From: Cliona cf. orientalis
Lineage: Eukaryota > Porifera > Demospongiae > Clionaida > Clionaidae
DNA: 64,000 nt
Assembly: GCA_963930775.1 (NCBI GenBank)
Contig: OZ005690.1
Coordinates: 11,744,411 to 11,808,410, forward strand
Direction of reading: 5' to 3'
This document shows positions 11,001 through 22,593 of the stretch, piece by piece; the stretch's first letter is position 1, and the number at the start of each line of letters is the position of its first letter. Below the pieces are notes generated by a model. It did not search any database and was not told the DNA's origin. It worked only from the letters and a program-made list of their open reading frames with translations. Position numbers and translations under genes: made by a program.

Positions 11001-14000
11001 TCAAACACTGGACATGAAAGCGAACAAGAAATGGAGGAATCTGAGGAGGAGTATGATAATCAGCAGGAGAAAGAAGGTAAGGAGACAGGCTAATTATGTG
11101 CACAGGTAGATAGTGACACATACAATATGTATGTATATATTAGAGAGGAGATCTAGAGGGTAAGAAAGGGAGAAGTAGGGATAGGGAGGGATAGGGAAAG
11201 ATATTTCAATTAAGAATTGCATAATGCAAATTTTCCAGCGACTGAGCTACCAACTGAAAAGGATGAAGTGGAGGAGCCTGATCATGAGTATGATAATGAG
11301 AAGGAGAGAAATGGTAAGGAAACAGGCTAATTATGAATATGGAAATTAGGATAATGGTTTTGGGGAAGATGGTGAGTGCATGCAGGGATGGGAAGGGAAG
11401 GAGAAAGAAGGGGGGAGAAGAGAAAGTGAGGAGTCAATTGAAATTGTTTATGGCGGATTTTCCAGAGATTGAGCTGTCATGGACTTTGACTGAAGAAGAC
11501 AAAATGCAGGAGCCTGATCATAAACATGATAATGAGGAGGAGAAAGAAGGTAATAGTGATTAATTACTGTTTTGGAGGTTAAGAGTTTCCAAATTTTCCT
11601 GGGGGAGCAAGCCCACAGACACCCTCGATTGGGTATGCTATCACACACTAGAATTTCTTCCTCTATGAACAAAATCCAGATTAATTCCTGTGTAAGGAAA
11701 CAGGCTGATCATGAATAAAATGGTTTTGGGGAAGGTGGTGAAATCAGAGGAGGTTGGTCACGATTTTCATGGAATGTGCATTCCATTATCACACAAGATT
11801 ATGCAATAGATTCTTTTTGCTGAGTCCTGTGACCTACCTCCTCTGAGACTAGACTGATTCTATGAAGGGATGGAGAAGACAAGGGGGGGGGAGATTTCAA
11901 TTGGGAATTGTATGTTGCATATTTTACAGAGACTGAGCTGTCAGAGATTTTAACTGAAAAGGGAGGCAAAATGGAGGAGTCTAATGATCAGCATGATAGT
12001 GAGCAGAAGAAAGAAGGTAAGGAAAGGAGAGAGGGGAGGGAGGGAGAGAGATTTTGATTGGAAATTGTTTTATTGCATATTTTACAGAGACTGAGCTGTC
12101 AGAGACTTTAACTGAAAAGAGGGACGAACTGGAGGAGTCTAATGATGAGCAGGAGAAAGTAAGGAAAGGAGAGAGAGGAGGGAGGGAGAGACTTTGATTG
12201 GGAATTGTATTGTTTTACAGAGACTGAGCTGTCAGAGACTTTAACTGAAAAGGGAGGCAAAATGGAGGAGTCTGATGATCAGCATGATAGTGAGCCGAAG
12301 AAAGAAGGTAAGGAGAGGAGAGAGGGGAGGGAGGGAGAGAGATTTTGATTGGAAACTGTTTTATTGCATATTTTACAGAGACTGAGCTGTCAGAGACTTT
12401 AACTAAAAAGAGGGACGAACTAGAGGAGTCTAATAATGAGCAGGAGAAAGAAGGTAAGGAAAGGAGAGAGAGGAGGGAGGGAGAGACTTTGATTGGGAAT
12501 TGTATTGTTTTACAGAGACTGAGCTGTCAGAGACTTTAACAGACAAAATGGAGGATTCTAATGAAAAGCAGGAGAAAGAAGGTCAGAGAACAGGCTAATC
12601 ATGAATTGGGATGATGATCAAGCACTAATGGGGGGGATGAATAGTTGTGTGTGGAAATTCTGGCCATGTCCACATTATTGCTGTGAATGAGACACAGCCA
12701 GAGAAGTCACTAGAACTTGGCTATATAGACTCACCCTATACCGTAGGTCGGGTTTTAATTGCGAGTATGTATTAATTGCAAATTGCGAGTTTTTGTACGT
12801 TTCGCAATTAATAGATTTGCAAACATAAACGTGCACGTATACTACAGCACGGTATGGGGTCGTCTATCGCAATTATTGGATTCGCAATTTGCCTTGACTT
12901 GACTAGAACGCAATTATTAAACTACGCAATTAAAACCCGTCCTACGGTAACAGATTTTTAGGTAGATTTGTATGTCAGATCAAGGCTTCTTGAGAATTGG
13001 CTGAAATGACGAAGCTTAATTAGTTGCATATATTATTTGAACCCAAACCCCTCCCCCAGCACCTAGAGGGGTCACATCAACTAAATGGAGGAGTCTGATA
13101 AATGGAATATGGGAAGAAAGTAGGGAAGCTATCATGGGTGTAGTAATTATGTAAATGAGATATGTACAGATTTTTGTCAGGCTACGAGATTGGTAGAGGG
13201 GATAGGGAGGGAGTGGAAAACAGAGAAGAGACTAATCAATGGAATATTGCAGGCTTTAGTATTGATATCCAAGAGCAAAAGACATTTATGAAAGAGGAAG
13301 GTATTGGAGAAGAGCATAAGAAAGAAACTATGATGAAAAGAAAATATTTTCTTAGAAAAGGTTTGTGTCCTACAATCCTTAACTATAGAGGTCTTCGATT
13401 ATTGGCACACAAATACAATTACCGTACTTATGAAATAGTTATATCACGGGTGCGAGGGATCTATGCGATATATTGCACCGAAGCCTGAGGGTGTTTTGCG
13501 CCCGAGGGCTGAGTGCAATATGTCGCCATAGATCCTGAGCGCACGTGATATAACTAATTTATATCCTGAGGAAGAAAACAGTGGCCCCCACAATGTTTTA
13601 TCTCACCCCTGATTAGTCAATGGCTCCTCTCCATGGAAACAAGGCGCTCCATAGAAACAAATTAATTTTGACAGTGACGAGACAAACAACCATCCAACTG
13701 ACTGAGGGAGGTTAGCTGTTGACTGTGAGTAGCCTAGCTAGCTAGCTACGAGTGTTTTGAATAGCTATATCTATCTGTACTACTAGCCAATAATAGTCCA
13801 GCGTCAACAACAGTGGCATCCTTTTAGTTTCTTGATCGATAGAAGCGCCGTGCGGTACACTGTACAATCTGAATGATTGCTAAGGTTTTATCCTGTGTGG
13901 TGTCAATTAGTGAGTGTATGCTTCCTGTATCTGTGTAAACCAAGTCTGTAGTGTGGCCTGTTGGTGTGTACCTGTGTGTATGCACACAGCCAGCTGGCTG

Positions 14001-14392
14001 CACTCTTGACTGGGAAAAACCTATTCCCTATATTCCTAACTGTTACCTCAGTATCAATTATACAGTACTGGTACACCCTAAAGGAATTAGCTAATATCAT
14101 ACTCAAGGGGGTTAATATCGCACACTTCTATAGCAGTGCATGCAATATTAAGAATAATTGTCCTAGAAAACTATGTAAAAGGGATATAAGCAATAATAGT
14201 ATGCAAATTAAATTTGACGTTATGTTCTTCGGATTCGTTAAATTTCCATATTTCTTACGTCAAATTAGAACAATGTTGAGTCCATAAAATTATGCACATA
14301 CTGCTGCAGAAAGAGAGCAGATTTTTGTTCATGATTTTTATGCTACAACAAAGCTTCCAAATATATCTAAGCTAATATTAGGAAAATGTTAA
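5054..14392 (+). CDS. Multi-exon P-loop NTPase, DUF927-like, with acidic repeat tail
   Basis: Phase-consistent exons are 5054-5201 (possibly longer, open from 4851), 6180-7013, 8898-9165, 9705-9908, 10621-10912, 10981-11076, 11239-11313, 11466-11549, 11930-12016, 12221-12307, 12379-12453, 12516-12581, 13253-13360 and 14310-14392, ending TAA. An extra exon copy at 12088-12158 would break the frame. The large exon has a Walker A box GPKNTGKST near 6,725 and a Walker B-like TVFDDPDD. These are preceded by a beta-rich stretch (GWLVKVTE, WVMAHDTQIDEDGEF) in the order seen in DUF927-type helicase/primase-associated proteins. Acidic repeats follow, then a basic segment (MMKRKYFLRKG) and a short C-terminus (EREQIFVHDF...LILGKC). 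The first exon is not found. DNA or RNA remodelling is likely from the fold; the cellular role is unknown. A mobile-element or viral origin is possible. Confidence 0.68.
7475..7567. repeat. MITE-like hairpin, TCACGGGCGTGAGGGAT family
   Basis: Near-palindrome: TCACGGGCGTGAGGGAT at the left mirrors ATCCCGAGTGCGCGTGA at the right, with GGCATTTATTGC paired to GCAATAAATACC. It lies in the large intron after 7013. The same family recurs at 13438-13554. Confidence 0.75.
9225..9335. repeat. Degraded copy of the TGTCGGCACGAA repeat
   Basis: It shares TGTCGGCAC, GCCAGATCTTGAG and the spaced CACAA blocks with 58013-58120; a more diverged relative lies around 10236-10420. All copies are in introns. The limits are approximate. 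Confidence 0.45.
10981..12581 (+). repeat. Tandem array of homologous small exons (acidic repeat)
   Basis: Eight exons repeat one theme: ETELSETLTEK then GGKMEESNDQHDSEQKKE, or a shorter RDELEESNDEQEKE form. All but one are phase 1 to phase 1 with lengths divisible by three (96, 75, 84, 87, 87, 75, 66). From 11930 the repeat is a dimer: an 87-bp exon, a 71-bp intron, a 75-bp exon and a 62-bp intron. The period is 291 then 295 bp. Introns are copied too, with a GGAGAGAGGGGAGGGAGGGA-type purine tract after the donor. The copy at 12088-12158 lacks four bases at its donor (71 bp), so it must be skipped or it shifts the frame. A decayed trace is near 13083-13105. Confidence 0.8.
12739..12949. repeat. 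MITE-like hairpin, TACCGTAGG ends
   Basis: The ends TACCGTAGGTCGGGTTTTAA and TTAAAACCCGTCCTACGGTA are nearly exact inverses, and inner blocks of AATTGCGAAT type also pair. It lies in the intron between 12581 and 13253. Confidence 0.85.
13438..13554. repeat. MITE-like hairpin, GTTATATCAC ends
   Basis: The left end GTTATATCACGGGTGCGAGG mirrors the right end CGCACGTGATATAAC, and inner GCGATATATTGC pairs with GCAATATGTCGC. Same family as 7475-7567. It lies in the last intron of the P-loop gene. Confidence 0.8.
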
Positions 14393-14535
14393 AAAGGTTT
14401 ATTGGTTTTTGCAGTAGTAGAAACCACTCCCTCCATACATGGCGGTACGTGCTTGCTCGAGACACTACAGTATATCATTATTTATTTTACGGTATAGGAA
14501 ATAAATTACACTTCCATTATCGACCCCACTGTATC

Positions 14536-14979
14536 CTTTTGTCAGATGATGTATTTGCTCGAGTTAAAAATTTGTGCACTTTTGTGTAGCACCGGGTTAT
14601 AGAGCACTGGAAAAAATAAACCATCGACTTAGGTCTCCAAATTTTACTTCTTGATCTCTGCATGTTGTTAATGTGATAAGCATTCATTATGTACCCTCCA
14701 TGGACGACAAAACCAACCATATTGCGCTGAATATCAATCTGAGATACAGGTCTATTTAGGTAATTGACCAAGGTGATAATTATCATTTCTCACTTTTTGG
14801 CATGGATAAATAGATGAATCATTCCCCTACACAAAAATCTGCTTTCTTAGCTTCTAGAACACTATACTTGCCAAGTAGCTAACATTGCATGACCATCCAT
14901 GATATACAGAGCTGTTGCCATAGTTGTATATAGCTAGGAAAGTTTGTAGTATAACTCTGCTGTTTTTGATGAAAATGTT
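14536..14979. repeat. 444-bp direct repeat, left copy
   Basis: It matches 16456-16899 base for base except one difference noted (A at 14930, G at 16850). It starts 144 bases after the stop of the P-loop gene. Its ends are CTTTTGTCAG and GAAAATGTT, not TG...CA, and no target-site duplication is evident. Confidence 0.95.
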
Positions 14980-16455
14980 GCGGCTGCTCTTGTTCAAATG
15001 TTTTGTCATCTTAGCACAATGACTTAGTGGGCATACATATGTAGTTGCATGTGTTGCATAAACAGTGAGTATTTCTAAATGGAATATGGACGATCAGGGT
15101 CTGCACATCTTCCATACTGCTACTGTTCAAGACACATCTAGCTACATGCCTATCCACCATTGGGCACGATACCTAACATATAGCTAAGTGGCCTCTCCTA
15201 GTAGTGCACCCTTATCGCCTATCCCCTCTATGTAGTCGGGTCATATCAGGTGTGTCAGCCCAACTCTGACCAGAGCTATGTTATTATAAATGCATTAACT
15301 AGTAAGCGGCATAACAATTAGTGCACAGAGCAGAGTTAAGCAAGTATTCGAAACTTAGCTGATCAAGTCGAAGGTGCTCAACTCAGCCCTAAGCAATAAA
15401 TAAAATTTAATGTGATACAAATGCCCTAGGCTCAATAAGAGAGGGGTGTCCTATACAGCCTGTAGCTAGTTAAGCAGACTGTCCCTCCAAGCTTGCATGA
15501 ATGGGTCACAGTGCTCTACAGACAGGAAGACTTAGAAGCATGCATCGCTAATCAACCAGATCCCATCGCAGTACTCTGTAGTCGCCGGCAGACATGCAAT
15601 GAGATACACCCATACTATAGCGCCTTGTGTTATAAGGGCTATGGTTCTGATCCCCCAACAAGAGCGGGTGAAAACTCCTCAGCTCAGCCCCTCGGGCAAC
15701 GTAGTTACTGACAGCAGGATATCCCCAATATGGAGAAGGTGGTGAAGATACTAACGCCCCCTTTGGTGACTCCCCCTCGCAGCAAGTGATAGCACCACTT
15801 ATCGCTGTCTTAGGCACCTGACTAGCAATACCTGATTTCAGATAGAGTCAGGGCAGCAGCTGACAAAAAAAAAAAAAAAGAGAGCGCTGTACAAATGCCA
15901 CAAACTGAACAGTCCAACAGCATCGTCTTAATTGTTGGTACCTTAATCACCTTGCCATCTATATATTGAGCTGGTACTTCTCTCTCAGTACTGCCCCATG
16001 ATTACATTAGCAAACATACACAACTGCACCCCACACCATGACAAGACTGATGGTGTGGTGTGGACTCGCACCATCTTCCCTCACCTTCCTGAATTATTTC
16101 CTTGGAGGGAAAGGATCACCTCTTCGCTCAGAGGCTCTCCTTCCAATGGAGGGGGATGGGGATAATAGCGCATCCCCATCACCAGTATCTCCAAGGAAAA
16201 AGATGCAGATTAATAAACTCGGAGGCCTGGCCATACTCAACCCACAAATGCTTAGCTGCAAATACACTGTAAACCTCCAACCCATAGCATCGGTAAGGCC
16301 TCCACCATTAGTGCACAAGAAGCCACGCCTCAGGTCGGGTACACCCTCCAAACAACTACCCTGTCTAGCCAGCTCGCATGCCTCTGCTAGGCTATACTTA
16401 GAAAACCGATCTCCCTGTGCTTCGATTTCTTCAATGACTACACGTAACCAGTCAA
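14980..16455. other. Unique 1.48-kb spacer between the 444-bp repeats
   Basis: It holds a 15-base A run near 15866 and a C/T-rich stretch around 16000-16450 with no long conserved frame. Frames of 143 and 85 codons overlap there on opposite strands, but neither resembles a known domain. It may be the body of a non-autonomous element or sequence trapped in a local duplication. Confidence 0.5.
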
Positions 16456-16899
16456 CTTTTGTCAGATGATGTATTTGCTCGAGTTAAAAATTTGTGCACT
16501 TTTGTGTAGCACCGGGTTATAGAGCACTGGAAAAAATAAACCATCGACTTAGGTCTCCAAATTTTACTTCTTGATCTCTGCATGTTGTTAATGTGATAAG
16601 CATTCATTATGTACCCTCCATGGACGACAAAACCAACCATATTGCGCTGAATATCAATCTGAGATACAGGTCTATTTAGGTAATTGACCAAGGTGATAAT
16701 TATCATTTCTCACTTTTTGGCATGGATAAATAGATGAATCATTCCCCTACACAAAAATCTGCTTTCTTAGCTTCTAGAACACTATACTTGCCAAGTAGCT
16801 AACATTGCATGACCATCCATGATATACAGAGCTGTTGCCATAGTTGTATGTAGCTAGGAAAGTTTGTAGTATAACTCTGCTGTTTTTGATGAAAATGTT
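16456..16899. repeat. 444-bp direct repeat, right copy
   Basis: Second copy of 14536-14979 at an exact offset of 1,920 bp. The near-identity means the duplication is very recent, or the copies are being homogenised, or the assembly repeats a segment. Confidence 0.95.
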
Positions 16900-17998
16900 T
16901 TGATTAGGTAGTGTTCCATCCTTTGCCTATTTCATACAGATAGATGCATGCATGCATGCATAGATTATTGGTATAGTATTATCACCTGTCTCTTGATTGC
17001 GTAAATATTGTTATTTTGAAGGATGTCTTTGATTTCTATAATAATTATTGTATACAAGGAATAATATGTGCACATTTTATCCAATTGCAAGGTTGGAACA
17101 TTAAATAAATTTACCTCCACTAAAAGCGTTAAGTGATTCAGAAACCCATATTGGTTGGTAAAAAATAGGTTCTACCACACTGCTTCTGGATCCCTGCATG
17201 GATATGCATGGTATATAATATAACAGACAATAATAATATTATTAGCATTAATAGTGTAGGGAAGATGGACTGGAAACAGGTGGACGATCGATATTCAGTT
17301 GGTTGAGCAAGGTGTACTACAATATCGGATTAATCCAACAGTTACTATTAATAGTGATGGATGTTGTGGCTGGCTCAAGACCTTGTAAAACCTTATCTAT
17401 CGTCAGATATGACAGGAAAGGGACTGGAATCATCCAATGGCATATATACCAATTTTACAACTGAACACGAGACATATCTGTGTCTCATGTTCAATTCTGG
17501 GATATTTAATTTTATCGTGATCACGATTCATGATAATAGTATCATAACAATAATTATTATAATTAACAGTCATGTCTGCATGCAATCCATGTCATGAGTA
17601 TATAGGCCTAAGTCGAGTAAATGCATGATAGATATTATAAGCGTCTGAAACACCCAGTCTCGGTATTAAACTTGGCAGGATGGTATATTATCTATAGGGT
17701 GGTATACTACTTACTCCCCCAGTATTGAGCCTTCCAACAGGGCCTGGTATCTTGATTCTTTCAGCCATCTCATCAGACAATCACATGCAGGTCACACAGG
17801 CTGGGTCTTTAAGTTGCTCAATGATTCCGAAGTGCGGCAAGAAGGTGGGCATTTAATAGCAATAGCTAACAGTGCCGTTCTCCGAGTACTTAGAGAACAT
17901 AGACACATCTCCATCGCCTCTGGTCTCGCTCAAGCTACATGTATGGCCGAATGCACGCATGCGCATATGCACGGTCGTCTGTCCTGGAGTTTGTAGAC
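16900..17998. other. Intergenic DNA without recognised genes
   Basis: AT-rich, with a short ATGC run near 16943-16960 and a TGATCACGATTCATGATA region near 17518. Base composition becomes richer in CpG from about 17,930, just before the small frame at 17999. Confidence 0.5.
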
Positions 17999-18118
17999 AT
18001 GGCGGAGTCCAATGAACAAGAATCAGAGATCCCCAAGCAACAACGTTCTACCTCGGCCCGGATTCGGAGGAGAATGACAGTTAAATGTGAGGAGCTCAAT
18101 AAGTATACTAGATGAGTA
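17999..18118 (+). CDS. Possible small first exon or 39-aa ORF
   Basis: An ATG in a CpG-rich stretch opens MAESNEQESEIPKQQRST, then a basic ARIRRRMTVKC, and stops 39 codons on. A GTATAC near 18103 could be a donor, making this an initiating exon of the transposase-like gene downstream. No joining exon could be fixed, so this is only a candidate. Confidence 0.25.
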
Positions 18119-18989
18119 GCTACTCCTTTTCCCTCGCTTGGTTTCCTTAATACCGTAGCTATATGTAGGCTGTGTCGCGGATCGCGTATGCGCGCACGTG
18201 CTAGTACTGTAGCTATGCGCGTGACCGTGCACTGTCATACTGTAATGGTCCCCCCCCCCGGACTATCATGGCCAAGGCAATTATCTGCGCCATTTACAAG
18301 AGGGATCAAGGGCTGGCGGTTTCAAGTAGTTAGCAGGGTCCCTGACTGAAGAGTCCGAGGCTGTCTCCTGATAGCAGGGTTAATTAGGTTAGTCCTAGGG
18401 ATCAAACCAATATAATAATATGTAGCTGCTAGTTACTAGGCTTTTGATTCTTTCAAGCTGGGTCCTGGCTAGCTAGCTATTGAGTCACGTACATCTCTCC
18501 TCATCCATCCAGTTACTCCCAACAAAGGGAAAAACCTTATAGCGGGAAAATTTGGTGAGGTTTTTATAATTTGGCGAATTCAGTATCATAATTATATAAA
18601 TTATTGCCAAACTAAAAATTCACCAATTGCATGTGCACCGGCGGTAAACGCTTAAATTAAACTTTGCCAATGCCTAGCTATATTTAATGCTCACCAAACT
18701 TACCCACTATGGTATGACACTTCTTGTGTAAACAAAGAATAGTATCTTGTCCTTAACTTTTTTTCTCATGTGCACAACCATCTACTAGACTAAGTATACA
18801 TGATTTCCAGATCTGGTAATTTTCACCAATTAGCATTAATTTGACTGTGCTATTGTCCTTGCATTTTGCATGCGTACAGGGCATAGCTACCTCTGGAGGA
18901 GTTTTATCAGTGGTATACAGTTTAGATACATATGTGTGACTGTTCGTGTATGTGTATGTATGTATATTAACTGAAGTAGCTATTTTCAT
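18119..18989. other. Upstream region of the OTU transposase-like gene
   Basis: It contains a 9-base C run (18247), a degraded hairpin with TATAGCGGGAAAATTTGG near 18538 related in sequence to the element at 53113-53565, and a polypyrimidine plus TCACTACAG acceptor near 19002. No other coding signal is seen. Confidence 0.45.
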
Positions 18990-21906
18990 TTGGTCACTAC
19001 AGGCTACAGCAAGTTGTTCCTCACAACCACAATGTTGATACTCTCATTATTGCATACTGCCGAGTGTCTTTCAGTTCCTAAAGTGTGGCAGCGATATTTG
19101 CGTATGCTTGTTCAACAGTATAACTCACAGCCATGTCACTTTGTCACACCAACAAATGTACTTGGTAGTTGTTCTGCTATGGAAATTTTCTATCCGTTGT
19201 TACCATTGCTTCCTGAAGTGATCTTGTGGGAACCAGCTAGTCAGTATCCTTGCGTTTTCCCAAGTGGAATTGCATGTCCATTCAGTGAGTGTAATAAAGT
19301 ACTTAATATGCATCATTGGAATATAGGGCAAAACGAATGCTCTCAACCTCGTCTTGTACATTCTGCAAGTAAGCCAATTCTGCTAGTGTCAGGTGTATAT
19401 AGATGTAAGAATGGACATCAAATTTTATCTCATGACCCACGATTGCTTCAACTCTTCAGTTCCCATCACACATTCCCTTTTATACTCACACATAAGTCTG
19501 CTTTTGTCTCTGAACTAGTGAGACTGTATCTATGATAAGACATGGAATGCATTTTCAGCAAATTGAAACAATGATTAGAGAGCAAAGAGCAGAGAGTCTT
19601 AATCATTTACAAACACTTTCGAACTCAAACTGTGATCTAGATATAGACGGACTCTGTGTATCAGTGACGGAGCTATGCAAGTACCTGGAAACGCTCTACA
19701 TGACCGTTCCATCACGTCATATTATCACAGAATTTTTTTGTCTGATTTTTTTAGCAAGGAGCAATACTATAAAAATGTGATTCTAAGTACATACTGTGAA
19801 TCAGCTCTCAGTATAGATCATACTTTCAAGGTTGCTGCACATGTCGGCTACTACAGGTCAGATGGACAATGGGTTTCACAATATGATTCCCTTTTCATAG
19901 TACTCAATGAAATAGGTGAAGTTGTGTCGTGGATGTTTACTAAATCCACGGCCTTTGATGAAGTAAGGCCACTGTTGAAGGACATTAGCAGAAGAATGAT
20001 GATCTACTCTGGTGGTGTAAAACATTTATACATTGATAATTGTTGTATGTGGAGTGATTGTTTAAAGTCTGTGTTTGGAACTAATGTATGTATTCATTTG
20101 GACCTCTTTCATGCTGTCCAAAGAATAACAAGAACACTTTCAAAGCGGTATACAAATTATTATCCTTGCATTAGTGAACTTAAACTTGTATTCCGTGAAA
20201 TTGGTGATATTGGACTTGAACGTAAGCTGTCTACTCCTTCACCACAGATATTGACTGAAAATATTGATAAATTTGCTTCTAAGTGGAGTACTGTCACAGA
20301 CTCTGAGATTGATACTCCTATAATTAAGGAAAAAACTAGAAAGGAAATTCAAAATTTGAAGGTACATATTCAGAAGGGATGTTTATCTGATATTCCACAA
20401 GGACTAGGAACAAACAGAAATGAAGCATTACATAGAAGAATTAACCCATATTTTTCTACGTCACGGATGGGAGTACGAACTGCCTATGCACTCCTCATGG
20501 TGCTATTTGTAGCACACAATAGTAGTGTACGAAAATTAAAAAATAATGGTAAAACATGTGCTAACGCCATTAAAACTCCTTTATCAATGGTATATCACGA
20601 TCATAGTTATGCAAAACCTTTGAAGGAGCACTTAGGACTCATACCAAAGGACAATGCAGACGCAAGAAATGACATTTGGAAAAATAGGGACTTATCTGAC
20701 TACAATAGCAGCTGGGAAATGATTGATAATACCAATTTTGATGCTAATGATCAGGATGCCGAATTAATATCCATGGATGAAGCCAGACATATATTATTAC
20801 ACTCACTTCATCTAGTACAGCTCACAGGAGTATTGCAGAACTTGATTACTGTTCCTACATTCCCATATCATTTAACACCATTTATGTCAGCCACACCATC
20901 CTTGTTTACTTCCAGTGTTGACAGTGGATCATACGAAGCACATGAAGCAAGACTACAACATACCATAGATAATTTGGATGGAATACGAGTACCAGTCGAA
21001 GGTGATGGTAATTGTTGTTTCTCAGCTGTTGCAATTGCAATCAAAGAGTTACAAGAATCATCATCAGACACTTCAGTCAAGGAGCATTTGGCAACCTTGC
21101 CTATTGATATTACTGCTGATTTGCAAGGGCTTGCATATCAACTGCGACTTATGGCTGTTAGTGAATGGCTGGAGCACAAAGATTACTATCAATCATTTTT
21201 AACCTCAGGACAGGTTGAAACTTCTGCGATAATGTTTCTGCAACAAGGACATTTTCATGGTGAACTAGGAAATACTATGGTTCTTTCACTGGCTAATGCC
21301 CTGAAACTAACAGTAATTATCATTAGTTCAATACCAAATCAGCCAATTATTAGAATAGACCCACGAGACGTGGCAATTGCTGTACCATTGTTCCTATCAT
21401 TCTGCCAGTATGGTGCAGGACACTATGATGCAGTCATAATGAAATCTATAAAGGTTAATGAAACAACTACTATGTGCAGATGTGGTAACAATGATAAGAA
21501 CAGTAACAAACATCGGTGTACTTCAGTCATAGTCCAGTCACAAAAGTACTCCTCTCGCTGCCCTTGTTTTCGTACAAGCAAGGCATGTGGCAAAAAATGC
21601 AAGTGTAAAGGTTGTAGAAACCCTTATGGTATGCATAAGGATACAAAGAAGGTGTTGAAGAGAAAACGGCATGGCAGATCTAGATTCAAAGTGTATGTTA
21701 AAAGTGATAGGGAATTTCTGTCTAGCAGACAGGAAATTCTCAGAAAGGGAAAATTTTCACAGCTGGAGTATTTTGTTTTTAGTGAGATATTAAAGCGTAT
21801 GGACAAAAAAAAGGTATCTGCAGCTGGTCCAACAGCGAACGAAATACTTACAGTACTGACTAAAGTACATGACTGCATCAGTGCTCAATGTGAGCTTGCC
21901 CATTAA
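18990..21906 (+). CDS. DDE transposase-like protein fused to OTU protease and CXC domains (two frame breaks)
   Basis: Three overlapping frames make one protein: 18990-19535, about 19532-19740, then 19675-21906 (743 codons on its own). The N-terminal part has a Cys-rich segment (GIACPFSECNKVL, later GVYRCKNGHQILSHDPRLLQL), resembling domains that precede transposase cores. The long frame has ALSIDHTFKVA (Asp48 of that frame), HLYIDNCCMW (Asp121), DLFHAVQRI and NRNEALHRRIN (Glu250): a plausible DDE triad. An OTU cysteine protease follows, with EGDGNCCFSAVAIA (Asp444, Cys447) and AGHYDAVI (His583). A Tesmin/CXC-type domain comes next (RCPCFRTSKACGKKCKCKGC), then a basic C-terminus. The first break is at 19532-19535. 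The second is at or near a T7 run (19733-19739). Both are -1 shifts, from mutation, assembly error or recoding. Most likely a transposon gene. OTU may remove ubiquitin, which is inference. Confidence 0.82.
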
Positions 21907-22111
21907 TAATATCTTCACACTTGAAGATGTTCAACATCTAAAGGAGTCTCATGATAAATCCAGAAAAAGCTTCCAAGTGTTGTACTGTAAAAAATAGATA
22001 AATAGTGGCTATACCATGCATTGATAACATAATACAAGTAAAATCAAAATATAACATAATATACCATGCATTGAAATAATAATGTTGTCTATATAAGGCC
22101 ACACAAACTTG
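21907..22111. other. 3' flank of the transposase-like gene
   Basis: It contains two copies of TATACCATGCATTGA about 50 bp apart (near 22010 and 22060) in AT-rich DNA. No inverted repeat matching the left flank of the gene was recognised. Confidence 0.4.
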
Positions 22112-22320
22112 ATTGTTAGTTTCTCGTCACCGCCCGCGTCTGTTTCAACCTACCGCTTCTTATTGCCTTGAAACACCAGCCACACCTCTTTTTTGCTAAT
22201 TATTTGGGCGGTTCCAGGAAACCACACCCTCAAAATGCCATAATATTGAACAATGAATAATGAATAATGACCGCCCGCCCGCATAGAAATATAAAAACGG
22301 GTGGACGAGAAACTAACAAT
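22112..22320. repeat. MITE-like element, ATTGTTAGTTTCTCGTC ends
   Basis: The left end ATTGTTAGTTTCTCGTC mirrors the right end GACGAGAAACTAACAAT exactly. The inner part has CCGCCCGC blocks and AATGAATAATGA. The element at 34396-34690 shares the inner plan with different ends. Confidence 0.88.
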
Positions 22321-22593
22321 GTAGTTTGATTGGCCTAATATTCAAGGTTATTTTGTATATTCCTTTATTTTATTCTCCGCTTGTATGCAATAATGTAATC
22401 ATTATGAAATACAGTACGTTATATTATAATATTAATATTAGCTACTATAAGTGAAAAAATTAGGATAGAACAGTGGAGAACATAGAGCATGTAAAGAATT
22501 TGGAGAACTAAAAATATGAACTGGGTGAACATACATCTGATTCAGCATTAATAATATTATAATTATATATTAAGAAATGCTGATTAGGAAAAC

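Noticed and set aside
14517..14786. Same 84-89-codon minus frame present twice (also at 16452-16706)
   Set aside because: It is copied only because the 444-bp direct repeat is copied; there is no domain or codon pattern to support a gene.
14536..16899. LTR retrotransposon with 444-bp LTRs
   Set aside because: Ends are not TG...CA, and no primer-binding site, polypurine tract, target duplication or pol sequence was found. Kept as a direct repeat only.
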